NCBI GenBank assembly: GCA_022750295.1
Contig: JAKIVZ010000009.1
Coordinates: 24,505 to 88,504 of the forward strand
Direction: 5' to 3'
From: Candidatus Lutacidiplasma silvani
Lineage (GTDB): Archaea > Thermoplasmatota > Thermoplasmata > Lutacidiplasmatales > UBA184
DNA: 64,000 nt
In this document: positions 26,366 to 34,023 of the stretch, piece after piece
Layout: each line of letters opens with the position of its first letter
How positions within the stretch are numbered: the stretch's first letter is position 1
Made by a program: the position numbers and the translations under genes
Notes under the pieces: generated by a model
What the model saw: only the letters and a program-made list of their open reading frames with translations
Told to the model about the DNA's origin: nothing
Databases searched by the model: none

Positions 26366-26944
26366 GTGGGCGACCTGTTCTTGCCGGTCATCTACGGGAG
26401 CGTCCGAGAGGGGCGGGTCAGCTTCCCCGTCGCCGAGTTCGTGGAGGCGGAGCTCGCCCAGCGTCCGGGCGTCGAGACACGGCTCTACGACCCCAGGGAC
26501 CTTCCCCTCGGGAACCTGGTCCGTCGCGTCCATGAGATGGCCACGCCCGAACGGGCCGTCGCCGAGTTCGCCGCGGCGATGGAACGGGCCGACGGGTTCG
26601 TCCTGGTCACCCCGGAGTACAATTATGGCTACCCGGGGACCCTGAAGAACCTCATCGACCACCTCACCCACCAATGGCGCCGGAAGCCGTTCGCCCTCGT
26701 CGGGGCGGGAGGGATCTCCGGCGGATTGCGGGCGATCGACGGGCTCCGGCTCGTCATTCCCGGGGTCGGCGGCTTCACGGTCCCGATCGCCGTTCCGGTC
26801 CAATCCGTGGCCGCGGAGTTCGACTCGAACGGACCCAAGGACCCCGAGAAGTGGCGGAAGCGACTCACCCCGCTCTTCCACGAGCTCGAGTGGTACGCGC
26901 GGGCGTTGCAGGGCGCCCGAAGCGCCGGGTCCGCTCCCCCGTAA
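26366..26944 (+). CDS. NADPH-dependent FMN reductase family protein
   Basis: 192 residues from GTG at 26366. Flavodoxin-like fold motifs: VIYGSVREGR (phosphate loop, 8-17), FVLVTPEYNYGYPGTLKNLID (FMN and dimer contacts), FALVGAGGISGG. These enzymes reduce FMN, quinones or azo compounds using NAD(P)H. A TTTAGAG element lies about 25-30 nt before the GTG, consistent with a leaderless transcript, and supports this start. It is divergent from the SCP2 gene. Confidence 0.85.
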   Translation: MGDLFLPVIYGSVREGRVSFPVAEFVEAELAQRPGVETRLYDPRDLPLGNLVRRVHEMATPERAVAEFAAAMERADGFVLVTPEYNYGYPGTLKNLIDHLTHQWRRKPFALVGAGGISGGLRAIDGLRLVIPGVGGFTVPIAVPVQSVAAEFDSNGPKDPEKWRKRLTPLFHELEWYARALQGARSAGSAPP

Positions 26945-26977
26945 AGCCGGACCCGAACCCCCGGGCGGCCCGGCCCC

Positions 26978-27946
26978 TCATCCGGTCGCGTAGTCGTAGA
27001 ACCCGCGACCGGACTTCCGGCCGAGATGACCGGCGTCCACCAGCCGACGGAGCGCGGCGGCCGGGCGGTACTTCGGGTCGCCGGTCCCTCGCACCAGCGT
27101 CTCGGCCACCTCGAGCGTGACGTCGAGCCCGATCAGGTCGGCGAGCTCGAACGGGCCCATCGGGAGCCCCGCCCCGGTCTTCATCGCGAGGTCGATGTCG
27201 CGCGACGAGGCGAGCCCCTCCTCCAGCGCGAAGCACGCTTCGTTGAGGACCGGGATCAGCAGCCGGTTCACGACGAACCCGGGCGACTCCTTGACCCGGA
27301 TCGGGACCATGGGATACCGGTGATTGCGCAACCCCTGGAGGAAATCGATCGTCTCCTGGACGACGTCGTCCCGGGTGTCGACGCCCGCGGAGACCTCGAC
27401 GAGCGGGAGGGTCCCGGGCGGATTGAAGAAATGGGTGACGAGCGTCTGACGGCCGTGCGCGAGGCCCCGCGCGAGCCGCGAGATCGACAACGACGAAGTG
27501 TTCGAGCCGAGGACGGCGTGCTCGGGGAGCGCCCGGTCGAGGTGCTCCAGGACCGGTCGCTTGACATCGTACCGCTCGAAGACCGCCTCGACGACGAAGT
27601 CGACGTTGCCGAACTCGGCCCAATCGGTCGTGCCGTGGACCCGACCGGCGATCTCGGTGCCGCGGGCCCCTGTGACCTTCGGGGCCAAGCGTTCCCGAAC
27701 CTTGGCCTGCTGGTCGGCCGAGAGCTCGACCCCCAACTCGCCGATCCGGGCGACCTCCCGGTCCCCCCGCGTCGCGTGGAACTGGACGAGCTCCTCCACC
27801 AACGTGCGGACCCGGGCCAAACCTCGGTCGACGGCCGGCTGGTCCACGTCGGTGAGCACGACGGGGATCCCGTTGAACGCGAGGAGCTCGGCGATCGCAG
27901 CGCCCATCGTCCCGGCCCCGACCACTCCGGCCCGCGCGACCCGCAT
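26978..27946 (-). CDS. 3-hydroxyacyl-CoA dehydrogenase
   Basis: 322 residues, normal for single-function HAD (about 285-320). The NAD-binding start GVVGAGTMGAAIAE (residues 7-20), catalytic region SNTSSLSISRLA followed by THFFNPP (histidine of the His-Glu pair), ESPGFVVNRLL, and the C-terminal domain MKTGAGLPMGPFELADLIGLD are all present. The enzyme oxidises 3-hydroxyacyl-CoA to 3-ketoacyl-CoA in beta-oxidation or the reverse in butyrate-type routes. Neighbouring ligase, SCP2 and thiolase-like genes point to a shared acyl-CoA pathway. Confidence 0.92.
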   Translation of the reverse strand: MRVARAGVVGAGTMGAAIAELLAFNGIPVVLTDVDQPAVDRGLARVRTLVEELVQFHATRGDREVARIGELGVELSADQQAKVRERLAPKVTGARGTEIAGRVHGTTDWAEFGNVDFVVEAVFERYDVKRPVLEHLDRALPEHAVLGSNTSSLSISRLARGLAHGRQTLVTHFFNPPGTLPLVEVSAGVDTRDDVVQETIDFLQGLRNHRYPMVPIRVKESPGFVVNRLLIPVLNEACFALEEGLASSRDIDLAMKTGAGLPMGPFELADLIGLDVTLEVAETLVRGTGDPKYRPAAALRRLVDAGHLGRKSGRGFYDYATG

Positions 27947-28012
27947 CGACGAACTCCGCCCCGGCGACCGGGGGACCGCTACATAACGGCAGGCGGTCTA
28001 TCGTCGGACGAA

Positions 28013-28020
28013 CCTTTAAG
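28013..28020 (+). promoter_or_regulatory. TATA-like box of tRNA-Ser(GCU)
   Basis: CCTTTAAG lies 27-34 nt upstream of the tRNA 5' end at 28047, in GC-rich surroundings. Confidence 0.5.
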
Positions 28021-28046
28021 GAGCGAACCGACCTCGGCCGCCCCGC

Positions 28047-28161
28047 GCGGGGATGGCCCAGCCCGGCAAGGCGCAGGATTGCTAATCCTGTGGTGATTTC
28101 ACCTCGGGGGTTCAAACGGACGCCGGAACCGACCGGCGACCGGAAATTCCCCCTCCCCGCG
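28047..28161 (+). tRNA. tRNA-Ser (anticodon GCU) with an intron in the T loop
   Basis: Acceptor GCGGGGA (28047-28053) pairs perfectly with TCCCCGC (28154-28160), discriminator G at 28161. Anticodon stem CAGGA/TCCTG with loop TTGCTAA gives anticodon GCT at 28081-28083; a long variable arm (GTGGTGATTTCACCTC) fits a serine tRNA. T stem GGGGG (28106-28110) is followed by TTCAAA, then 31 extra bases (about 28117-28147), then T and the matching CCCCC (28149-28153). Removing the insert restores the normal loop TTCAAAT. The insert has a perfect 6-bp hairpin (CGCCGG/CCGGCG), as expected for a bulge-helix-bulge intron; exact cut sites may shift by a base. Confidence 0.85.
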
Positions 28162-28275
28162 TTCCCCTCCTTCCGAGACCCGAGTCCGGGAAGCCGTGGG
28201 CCCCCTCCGGGAGGGAGGTCCCCGGACTCCCCGCCGCTTGGAGCCGCACCGAGGGACTGAGCCCGAGGCCGAGAA

Positions 28276-28665
28276 CTAGTCGTTCCGGTTCGTGATGATG
28301 AACTCGTTCCCGTCGGGGTCGGCGACGACGCCGAGGACGAAGCCTGACGTCGGAAGTTCGACCCCGCGGGGTTCGTTCGCGATGGCTCCGCCCCGACGCC
28401 GGATCTCCTCGCACGCCGCGACCGGGTCGGGGTGTCGGAACAGGATCCCCGAGACCGTTCCGGGGTCCCGTCCCCCTTCGTCCGGTCCCTGGACGTGCAT
28501 CCGGAGGACCGTCGACGTTCCGGGGAGTGCGAACGAAGCCCGGTTCGACTTCTCGTCGTAGCTGATCTCCTTCAACCCCAGGACCTCGCCGTAGAACTTC
28601 CGGGCCGGTCGGATGTCCCGCACGTGGACCGTGACGGCGTAGAGCGCGGTGATCACTTCGTCCAT
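28276..28665 (-). CDS. VOC (glyoxalase-like) family protein
   Basis: 129 residues from ATG at 28665. VOC repeats are visible: YAVTVHVRDIRPARKFYGEVLGL, then LFRHPDPVAACEEIRRRGGA, and the closing VVADPDGNEFIITN. His13 and Glu near the end (DPDGNEF) fit the metal ligand positions. It is a different branch from the VOC protein at 5149 and closer to lactoylglutathione-lyase-like proteins of unknown substrate. It stands between tRNA-Ser and the DUF35/thiolase operon. Confidence 0.8.
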   Translation of the reverse strand: MDEVITALYAVTVHVRDIRPARKFYGEVLGLKEISYDEKSNRASFALPGTSTVLRMHVQGPDEGGRDPGTVSGILFRHPDPVAACEEIRRRGGAIANEPRGVELPTSGFVLGVVADPDGNEFIITNRND

Positions 28666-28781
28666 GGCGACGAAACCGCCCCGGCGCCGATAACGGCTCG
28701 GGGGCGGACGGGGGGTTGTGGAAGTGCCCGCTCGGAACCCCGGGCCGTCCCGGCCGGGGAGATCCGGCTCGGCTCGCCGAC

Positions 28782-29150
28782 CTAGTGTCGACGCGAGGGG
28801 CTCGCGAGTTTGGGGGGCCCGGGAGCGGAGGGGGGAGCCGCCGCATCCGCGTAGTAGAGACCGTTCTCGGTCCGCACCACCACGACCTGCCCCGGCGCGA
28901 GACCGGAAGTCCGGCCGATGGCGAGGATCCGGACGCTCTCGGCCCCTTCCGCGATCGTGAGTCGGTGCGGAGTCGCCCACCCCGCCGCGGGGGCCAGGAG
29001 CTCGGTCGCCGCGAGGACGACCGCCGTCGGGGGAATCACGCCGGGGACGAGGTCGGTGGATCCGCACCGGGGGCACGGTCCCGGGTGGGGAAGGAATCGG
29101 CCGTGGCAGTGCTCGCATCGGGCGATCGCGAGATTCTCCGGATCCGTCAC
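28782..29150 (-). CDS. DUF35 OB-fold protein with zinc ribbon
   Basis: 122 residues. Four cysteines (C12, C15, C26, C29: CEHCH then CPRCG) form a rubredoxin-like zinc ribbon, followed by a small OB fold (VVLAATELL, RLTIAEGAE, VVVVRTENGLYY). DUF35 proteins bind thiolase-superfamily partners and bridge them to other enzymes, as in archaeal HMG-CoA synthesis and in the bacterial ChsH2 sterol pathway. Its ATG overlaps the TGA of the upstream thiolase-like gene (ATGA), strongly implying a complex between the two products. Confidence 0.85.
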   Translation of the reverse strand: MTDPENLAIARCEHCHGRFLPHPGPCPRCGSTDLVPGVIPPTAVVLAATELLAPAAGWATPHRLTIAEGAESVRILAIGRTSGLAPGQVVVVRTENGLYYADAAAPPSAPGPPKLASPSRRH

Positions 29151-30289
29151 GGCCGGGCCGCCCCCGAATTGCCCAGGATCGTGACGAAGTTGTGCGAGCC
29201 CAGGCCCCCGATCGACTGGGCCAGACCGCGCCGGGGGGGCTTCGGGAGCGCCATTGGGCCGGCTTCGCCCCGGAGCTGGCGGGCGACCTCGGCGATCTGG
29301 ACAAGCCCCGACGCGCCGACCGGATGTCCCCGGCCGAGGATCCCTCCGGACGGATTGACGGGGAACGGGCCGTCCGGGGACGTCGATCCGTTCCGGAACG
29401 CGGCCGCCCCCTCGCCCGCCCCAACGGCCCCGACGTCCTCAAGGTCGATGAGCGCGAACGGGGCGAAGGCGTCGTGGAGCTCGGCGAAGTCGACCTCCTG
29501 GATCGTTTTCCGGGCCTCCTCGAACGCCCGCTGGGACGCCACCCGGGTCGCGCGGAAACTCGTGAGCTCGGGGCGTTCGACGAGCTCGACGTGGTCGGTG
29601 GCCTGGCCGAGCCCGAGCACCCCCGCCGCTCCCGTCGTTCCCTCCACCACGACGGCCGCGGCTCCGTCCGAGATCGCCGAGCAGTGCAGGAGCCGGAGCG
29701 GAAGCGCGATCGCGCGGCTGGACCGGACCTCCTCGACGGTCACCGGCGTTCGGAATTGGGCGTTCGGATTCCGGGCGGCGGCCGCCCGGGCCTGCGTCGT
29801 CACCTGGTCGAGCGCACTCGCGTCGGCCCGGTACCGGTCGAGGTACCGTCCCGCCACCAGGGCGGCGAGGGCGGGCATCGTCGCGCCGTGGGCCTCCTCG
29901 GTCGGGGCCAACGAGCCGGCCAGAACCTTGGTGACCTCCGCATTCGGAAGGTCGGTCATCTTCTCCCCCGCGACCACGAGGGCCCGATCGTACCGACCCG
30001 AGCGGACCATCCCGACCGCGGCGTGGAACGCCGCCGCTCCGCTGGCACTTGCGGCCTCGATCCGGAATCCGGCCCCCGCGTCCAACCCGAGCCGGTCCGC
30101 GACCTTCGCGACCGTGTTCTCGACGTGGGCGAGCGGTCCCCCCGCCATGTGTCCGACGACGAGGAGGTCGACCGGCTTCCGACCAAGCCCATCGAGCGCC
30201 TCGCGGCCGGCCTCGCAGAGGAGTTCGACGAGCCCCTCCTTCCGCTTCCCAAAGCGGCCGACGCCGGTTGAGGAGACCGCGACCTTCAT
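29147..30289 (-). CDS. Thiolase-superfamily protein (SCP-x-like) with serine at the nucleophile position
   Basis: 380 residues from ATG at 30289; the frame continues upstream but overlaps the resolvase gene. Thiolase fold motifs are present: VVGHMAGG, DGAAAVVVE, AELHDAFAP, NPSGGILGRGHPVGASG (catalytic His) and GGLGSHNFVTIL. The loop that normally reads E-A-A-C-A-S-G reads EAASASG, with an AGT codon, so the acyl-accepting cysteine is Ser81. The protein may still bind acyl-CoA but normal thiolysis is doubtful. It overlaps the resolvase gene upstream and the DUF35 gene downstream by four bases each. Confidence 0.8.
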   Translation of the reverse strand: MKVAVSSTGVGRFGKRKEGLVELLCEAGREALDGLGRKPVDLLVVGHMAGGPLAHVENTVAKVADRLGLDAGAGFRIEAASASGAAAFHAAVGMVRSGRYDRALVVAGEKMTDLPNAEVTKVLAGSLAPTEEAHGATMPALAALVAGRYLDRYRADASALDQVTTQARAAAARNPNAQFRTPVTVEEVRSSRAIALPLRLLHCSAISDGAAAVVVEGTTGAAGVLGLGQATDHVELVERPELTSFRATRVASQRAFEEARKTIQEVDFAELHDAFAPFALIDLEDVGAVGAGEGAAAFRNGSTSPDGPFPVNPSGGILGRGHPVGASGLVQIAEVARQLRGEAGPMALPKPPRRGLAQSIGGLGSHNFVTILGNSGAARP

Positions 30290-30840
30290 GCCCCCGCGGT
30301 CCCGCCGGCCGGCTCGGTGAGGTCGGCGACGATGGTGAAGAAGCGGCTGAGGGGCATCCCGGCCCCCCATCGCAGCACCCCGTTTCCCTCCTTCGTCGAC
30401 TCCACCGGCGGGAGCCAGCGGTTCAGGACCCGGTATCGGCCCGTCGAAGGCCCCACCCCGCCCGCGTACACGCGCCACGGCTCGCCATGGCCCCGGCCGA
30501 CCCGTCGGTAGGCGTAGAGGATCACGAGGCCGACGCGCGCCACGGCCTTCCGGTGCTGCTCGAGTTGGAGCGCGGCCCGGCCGCTCGCCGCGCTGAACCG
30601 GATCGTGTCCGACGCCGAGGCCTTCACCTCGAGGGGGAACGCGAACTCCGACCGGAGCGCCACGAGGTCGAAGCCGAACGAGCCGGCGGCGCGGACGACG
30701 AGGAACGGCGCGCGGGCGAACGCGGCGACCTGGAGTCGGTCGGCCGGGGGGACCGATTTCGCGTAGCGGGCGAGGGCGTCGGGGTTGGCCTGGAGGAGTT
30801 CCTTCAGTTCCCGTTCGTACGCCGAGGAACCCCGACCCAC
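30286..30840 (-). CDS. Hjc-like Holliday junction resolvase / archaeal nuclease
   Basis: 184 residues, first gene of a three-gene overlapping set with the thiolase-like and DUF35 genes. It has the Hjc pattern: SSAYERELKELL (E9/E11 region), FLVVRAAGSFGFDLVALR with D58, and PLEVKAS with E71 and K73, the PD-(D/E)XK core. Hjc dimers cut four-way DNA junctions symmetrically. Compared with classical Hjc (about 120-140 residues) there is an insert of about 25 residues between the first helix and first strand, and a 90-residue C-terminal extension, so substrate range may differ. Confidence 0.75.
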   Translation of the reverse strand: MGRGSSAYERELKELLQANPDALARYAKSVPPADRLQVAAFARAPFLVVRAAGSFGFDLVALRSEFAFPLEVKASASDTIRFSAASGRAALQLEQHRKAVARVGLVILYAYRRVGRGHGEPWRVYAGGVGPSTGRYRVLNRWLPPVESTKEGNGVLRWGAGMPLSRFFTIVADLTEPAGGTAGA

Positions 30841-30896
30841 GGGCGCGTCTCTGGAGGCGGGTCATTATAGATTCGTCGGAGCATCCGCGACCGTTC

Positions 30897-32348
30897 GTGG
30901 CGGCGTCTCCGGACCTCGGCATCCTCGCCGACGAGGAGGCGGCCGCCCGTGTCCTCGCGGGCCTCGTCGCCGACTCCGACCGACGGAGGGTCGTCCGCGG
31001 CGTCGCATCGGGGCGCGCCCGGTTCCGGTTGAGCGAGCTCCGGGCCCGGCTCCTCAAGGAGCGCGTGTTCGAGGACCCGTCCCGGCTCCTGCAGCGGCTC
31101 AAGCGCCGGGGGCTCGTCGAGGAGCTCCCCGAAGGAAAGGGCGACCGGTGGTACCACGTCCCGCTCCCGGACGAGCTGCGGAGGATCCTGCTCGGCGAGG
31201 TCGCGCGGCTCGCCGCTCCCGAGCCGGCCGGGTTCATGCCCGTCCAGGACGAGGGGGCCGAGATCCGGTCGATGGACAGCGAGTTCGTCGACGCCCTCCG
31301 CGACGTCCTCCACCACCGGTTGGCGGAGACGGTTGCGTTCGGGAAGACGTTCAGCGTCGACGCGCTCGCCGGCTACCTCCGCGAGCTGTTCGGCGAGGCG
31401 CTCTACGTCGACTCGCTGATCTCGCTCCTCCAGCAGTACGCGCTCGCCGACGTCCCGCTGATCGCGCCGACGGGCCGCTCGACCGGCACGACCGGATTCC
31501 ACCTCGCACTCTTCGGCCCCCCGGGGACCGGGAAGACGTTCTCGATCGACGACATGATCCGGGGGAACCCCCGGACCGGGGTCCCCGCGCACGGCCTCGC
31601 GGGCCGGAACCGGTACTGCGGCGGGATCACCCCCGTCCAGTTCCTCCGGGTCGGGGCGTCGTACACGGGTCGGACGTTCAACTTCATCGTTCCCGAGTTC
31701 AACGACTGGTTCAAGTACAAAGGGATGGTCGAGCCGCTCAAGCTCGTCATGGAACAGCGCGAAGTGAAGTGGGAAACAACGCTCGGCACCATCGGGCCGT
31801 ACACGTTCCACTCGTTCTTCTCGGTCAACTACAACGTCCGCGCGCTGGGCGACGCCGACTACTGGACGACGATCGCCGACCCGAACTTCGCGGCGCTCGA
31901 GGACCGGATGCTGCTGCGGTTCCACCCGATGACCCGGGACCGGTTCCGCGCGGTCGAGGCGAGCGCCGAGCGGCTCGAGCTCGGGGCGATCGAGTTCCCC
32001 CTCGCGGGGCGGATCCGCGACCACCTGACGCTCGTCCACGCGATCCAGACCCACCACCCGCTCGTCTCGGGAAAGTTCCGCAGCCGCCCGGTCCGGCTCG
32101 ACCCGTCGCTCTACACCTCGCTCCGCGAGGTGAGCGAGCGGGCGCTCTCCCGGACGACCCATCCGAAGTTCTCGCCCCGCCTCAAGTCGCGCGCGGTCCG
32201 CCTCGCGGCCGCCGCGTCGCTCGTCGCCTACTTCGCCCGGCCGGGGGACGGCCCGATCCCGATCGGGCGCGAGGAGGGGGCGTTCGCCCGCCAGTTCTAC
32301 GAGGAGGAGATCGGTGCCCGCGAAGGCCGACGCGGCGGCGCCCCCTAG
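30897..32348 (+). CDS. AAA+-like ATPase with N-terminal winged-helix region
   Basis: 483 residues from GTG at 30897. A winged-helix-like region (about 28-90: RFRLSELRARLLKE, RLLQRLKRRGLVEEL, WYHV) precedes a P-loop ATPase with Walker A GPPGTGKT (207-214). A Walker B-like strand reads FNFIVPE (261-267) rather than a clear D-E pair; FSVNYN (308-313) could be sensor 1; and LEDRMLLRFHP resembles a sensor/arginine segment seen in MCM/MoxR-like AAA+ proteins. I cannot name the family. It is divergent from the Hjc-like gene (56 nt between starts) and overlaps a zinc-ribbon protein gene by 35 nt. Confidence 0.65.
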   Translation: MAASPDLGILADEEAAARVLAGLVADSDRRRVVRGVASGRARFRLSELRARLLKERVFEDPSRLLQRLKRRGLVEELPEGKGDRWYHVPLPDELRRILLGEVARLAAPEPAGFMPVQDEGAEIRSMDSEFVDALRDVLHHRLAETVAFGKTFSVDALAGYLRELFGEALYVDSLISLLQQYALADVPLIAPTGRSTGTTGFHLALFGPPGTGKTFSIDDMIRGNPRTGVPAHGLAGRNRYCGGITPVQFLRVGASYTGRTFNFIVPEFNDWFKYKGMVEPLKLVMEQREVKWETTLGTIGPYTFHSFFSVNYNVRALGDADYWTTIADPNFAALEDRMLLRFHPMTRDRFRAVEASAERLELGAIEFPLAGRIRDHLTLVHAIQTHHPLVSGKFRSRPVRLDPSLYTSLREVSERALSRTTHPKFSPRLKSRAVRLAAAASLVAYFARPGDGPIPIGREEGAFARQFYEEEIGAREGRRGGAP

Positions 32349-32805
32349 GAAGCGGGCGGCGCCGGCGTTCCGCCGCGCCGACGCGGATACCGTGCAGGCC
32401 GCCCTCGACCGGCTCCTCGTCCTCGGGATCGGGAACTACCCGTCCCAGGCGGCGTTCCTCCGCGCCTTCCGCCCCGCCCTCCGCGCCGAAGACCCGACGA
32501 TGCGGATCGCCGGGCCCCGGCTCCGCTCGATCCTCGTCGACTCCCCCGGGGTCCGGCTCGCCGTCCGATTCAGCGAGCGGTCGGACGGGCCGGCGCCGAC
32601 GACGTGCCCGGTCTGCTCCGGACCGCTCCGGCCCCTGCGGAACCGGACCCTGACGGGCGAGGTCGTGGCGCTCGGCTCGACCTGCCCCCGATGCGGGTAC
32701 TGGATGCACCGACGGCGGCGGATCCCGGTCCGGTACACGATCCGACGGATCCCCCGCCGGGGCGGGGGACGCCGACCGACCACCGCCGAGCCCCGGTCCG
32801 AGTGA
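32314..32805 (+). CDS. Zinc-ribbon protein coupled to the AAA+-like ATPase
   Basis: 163 residues from GTG at 32314, inside the end of the ATPase gene in another frame. A basic N-terminal tail, a helical domain (DADTVQAALDRLLVLGIGNYPSQAAFLRAFRPAL), a small beta domain, then a four-cysteine ribbon CPVC...CPRCG (about residues 97-127) and an Arg-rich tail. The ribbon plus basic tails suggests nucleic-acid binding. The overlap argues for stoichiometric co-expression with the ATPase. I do not recognise the family. Confidence 0.6.
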   Translation: MPAKADAAAPPRKRAAPAFRRADADTVQAALDRLLVLGIGNYPSQAAFLRAFRPALRAEDPTMRIAGPRLRSILVDSPGVRLAVRFSERSDGPAPTTCPVCSGPLRPLRNRTLTGEVVALGSTCPRCGYWMHRRRRIPVRYTIRRIPRRGGGRRPTTAEPRSE

Positions 32806-32835
32806 CCGGCCGGTCCCGGACGGACGATCGTTCGG

Positions 32836-34011
32836 TCAGGGCGGCATGACGGTGCCGCAGTTCGGGCAGAACTTCGTCCCCGCGGGCACGCTCGCCTGGC
32901 ACTTCGCGCACGTCCTCGGCGGAGCCGGGGCGAGCGACTGGCCGCAGCTCGGGCAGAACTTCTGCCCGGCCTGGGTGGCGGCCCCGCATTTCGGGCACGG
33001 AGGTCCGGCCGACGGCGCCGCGATCGTCGCACCGCACGACGGACAGAACTTCGAGCCGACCGGGACCATCGTGGCGCACTTGGGGCACGGGGTCTGGCCG
33101 CCGGGCGACCCGCCCGGAGTTCCCATTCCCTGGTAGGCGCCCTGCATCGAGCCGGACATCCCGTAGCCGATCCCGAGACCGGCGCCAAGGCCGACCCCCG
33201 CGCCCGCGAACTGCCCGGCGCCGCCGGACTGGTTCGCCGCGGCGGTCGTCATCGCCTGGCCGGCCTGGTACTGCATGTAGTTCACGCCGAGGACGCTCAT
33301 CGTCGAGCGGGTGTTGACCGCCTTCTGGACCTCGTCCGGAAGGTTGACCGAGAGCCCCTGGAGCTGCTGGACCTCGACGCCGAGGTTCTGGAAGTGCTGC
33401 GGCGCGAACCCGAGGACCGCCTGCTCGATCGTGCTGAGTTGGCCGGCGATGTCCGTGACGTGCATCCCCTGGTCCTTGAGCTTCCCGAGGGTGTTGTAGA
33501 CCAGCAGCACCATCTGGTCGCGAAGTCGGGCTTCCACGTCGGCGGTCGTCGCCGCCCCGAACGTCCCGACGAACTGGTTGATGAAGAGGTCCGGCCCGCC
33601 GACCTTCCAGCGGTACTCGCCGAACACCCGGAGACTCACGAGCCCGAAGTCCGGGTCCTTGAACACGTACGGTTCCTGGCTGCCGAACTTGCCGTCGAAC
33701 CAGCGGCGCTGGAGGTAGTAGACCTCGGCCTCCTGACGGACCCCGCTCAGGGACTGGATCAGGTTGCCGACGAGGCCGGCGTTGAGGCTGGTCAGGGCGT
33801 ACCGGTCGGGACGCTCGAGGTAGGCGAGGACCTTGCCGTCGCGGAAGAAGACGGCCGTCTCGTCCTGGCGGACGACGACGTTGTCGCCGTAGTGGATGTT
33901 GCGCGGAACGCGCCACATCACGTTCGGGCCCTTGTACGCGTCCTCCCACGCGACCGTCGTCGCGCCGAGAAGACTCCCTCCCTTGGCCGGGACCGGGGTA
34001 TTGGTGACCAT
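32836..34011 (-). CDS. SPFH (YdjI/virion-core-like) protein with C-terminal zinc ribbons
   Basis: 391 residues. Residues 15-260 match the SPFH branch typified by Bacillus YdjI: VMWRVPRNIHYGDNVVVRQDETAVFF, GKVLAYLERPDRYAL, FVGTFGAATTADVEARLRDQ, FQNLGVEVQQLQGLSVNLPDEVQKAV. A Gly/Ala/Gln linker follows, then three zinc ribbons of CPKC...CPSCG or CAKC...CPNCG type (six CxxC pairs, about 305-388). SPFH proteins form membrane-associated rings or rafts; YdjI acts with zinc-ribbon proteins to recruit PspA under membrane stress. Last gene of a three-gene operon, 12 nt after the previous stop. Confidence 0.85.
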   Translation of the reverse strand: MVTNTPVPAKGGSLLGATTVAWEDAYKGPNVMWRVPRNIHYGDNVVVRQDETAVFFRDGKVLAYLERPDRYALTSLNAGLVGNLIQSLSGVRQEAEVYYLQRRWFDGKFGSQEPYVFKDPDFGLVSLRVFGEYRWKVGGPDLFINQFVGTFGAATTADVEARLRDQMVLLVYNTLGKLKDQGMHVTDIAGQLSTIEQAVLGFAPQHFQNLGVEVQQLQGLSVNLPDEVQKAVNTRSTMSVLGVNYMQYQAGQAMTTAAANQSGGAGQFAGAGVGLGAGLGIGYGMSGSMQGAYQGMGTPGGSPGGQTPCPKCATMVPVGSKFCPSCGATIAAPSAGPPCPKCGAATQAGQKFCPSCGQSLAPAPPRTCAKCQASVPAGTKFCPNCGTVMPP

Positions 34012-34023
34012 CTTCGAACTCCG

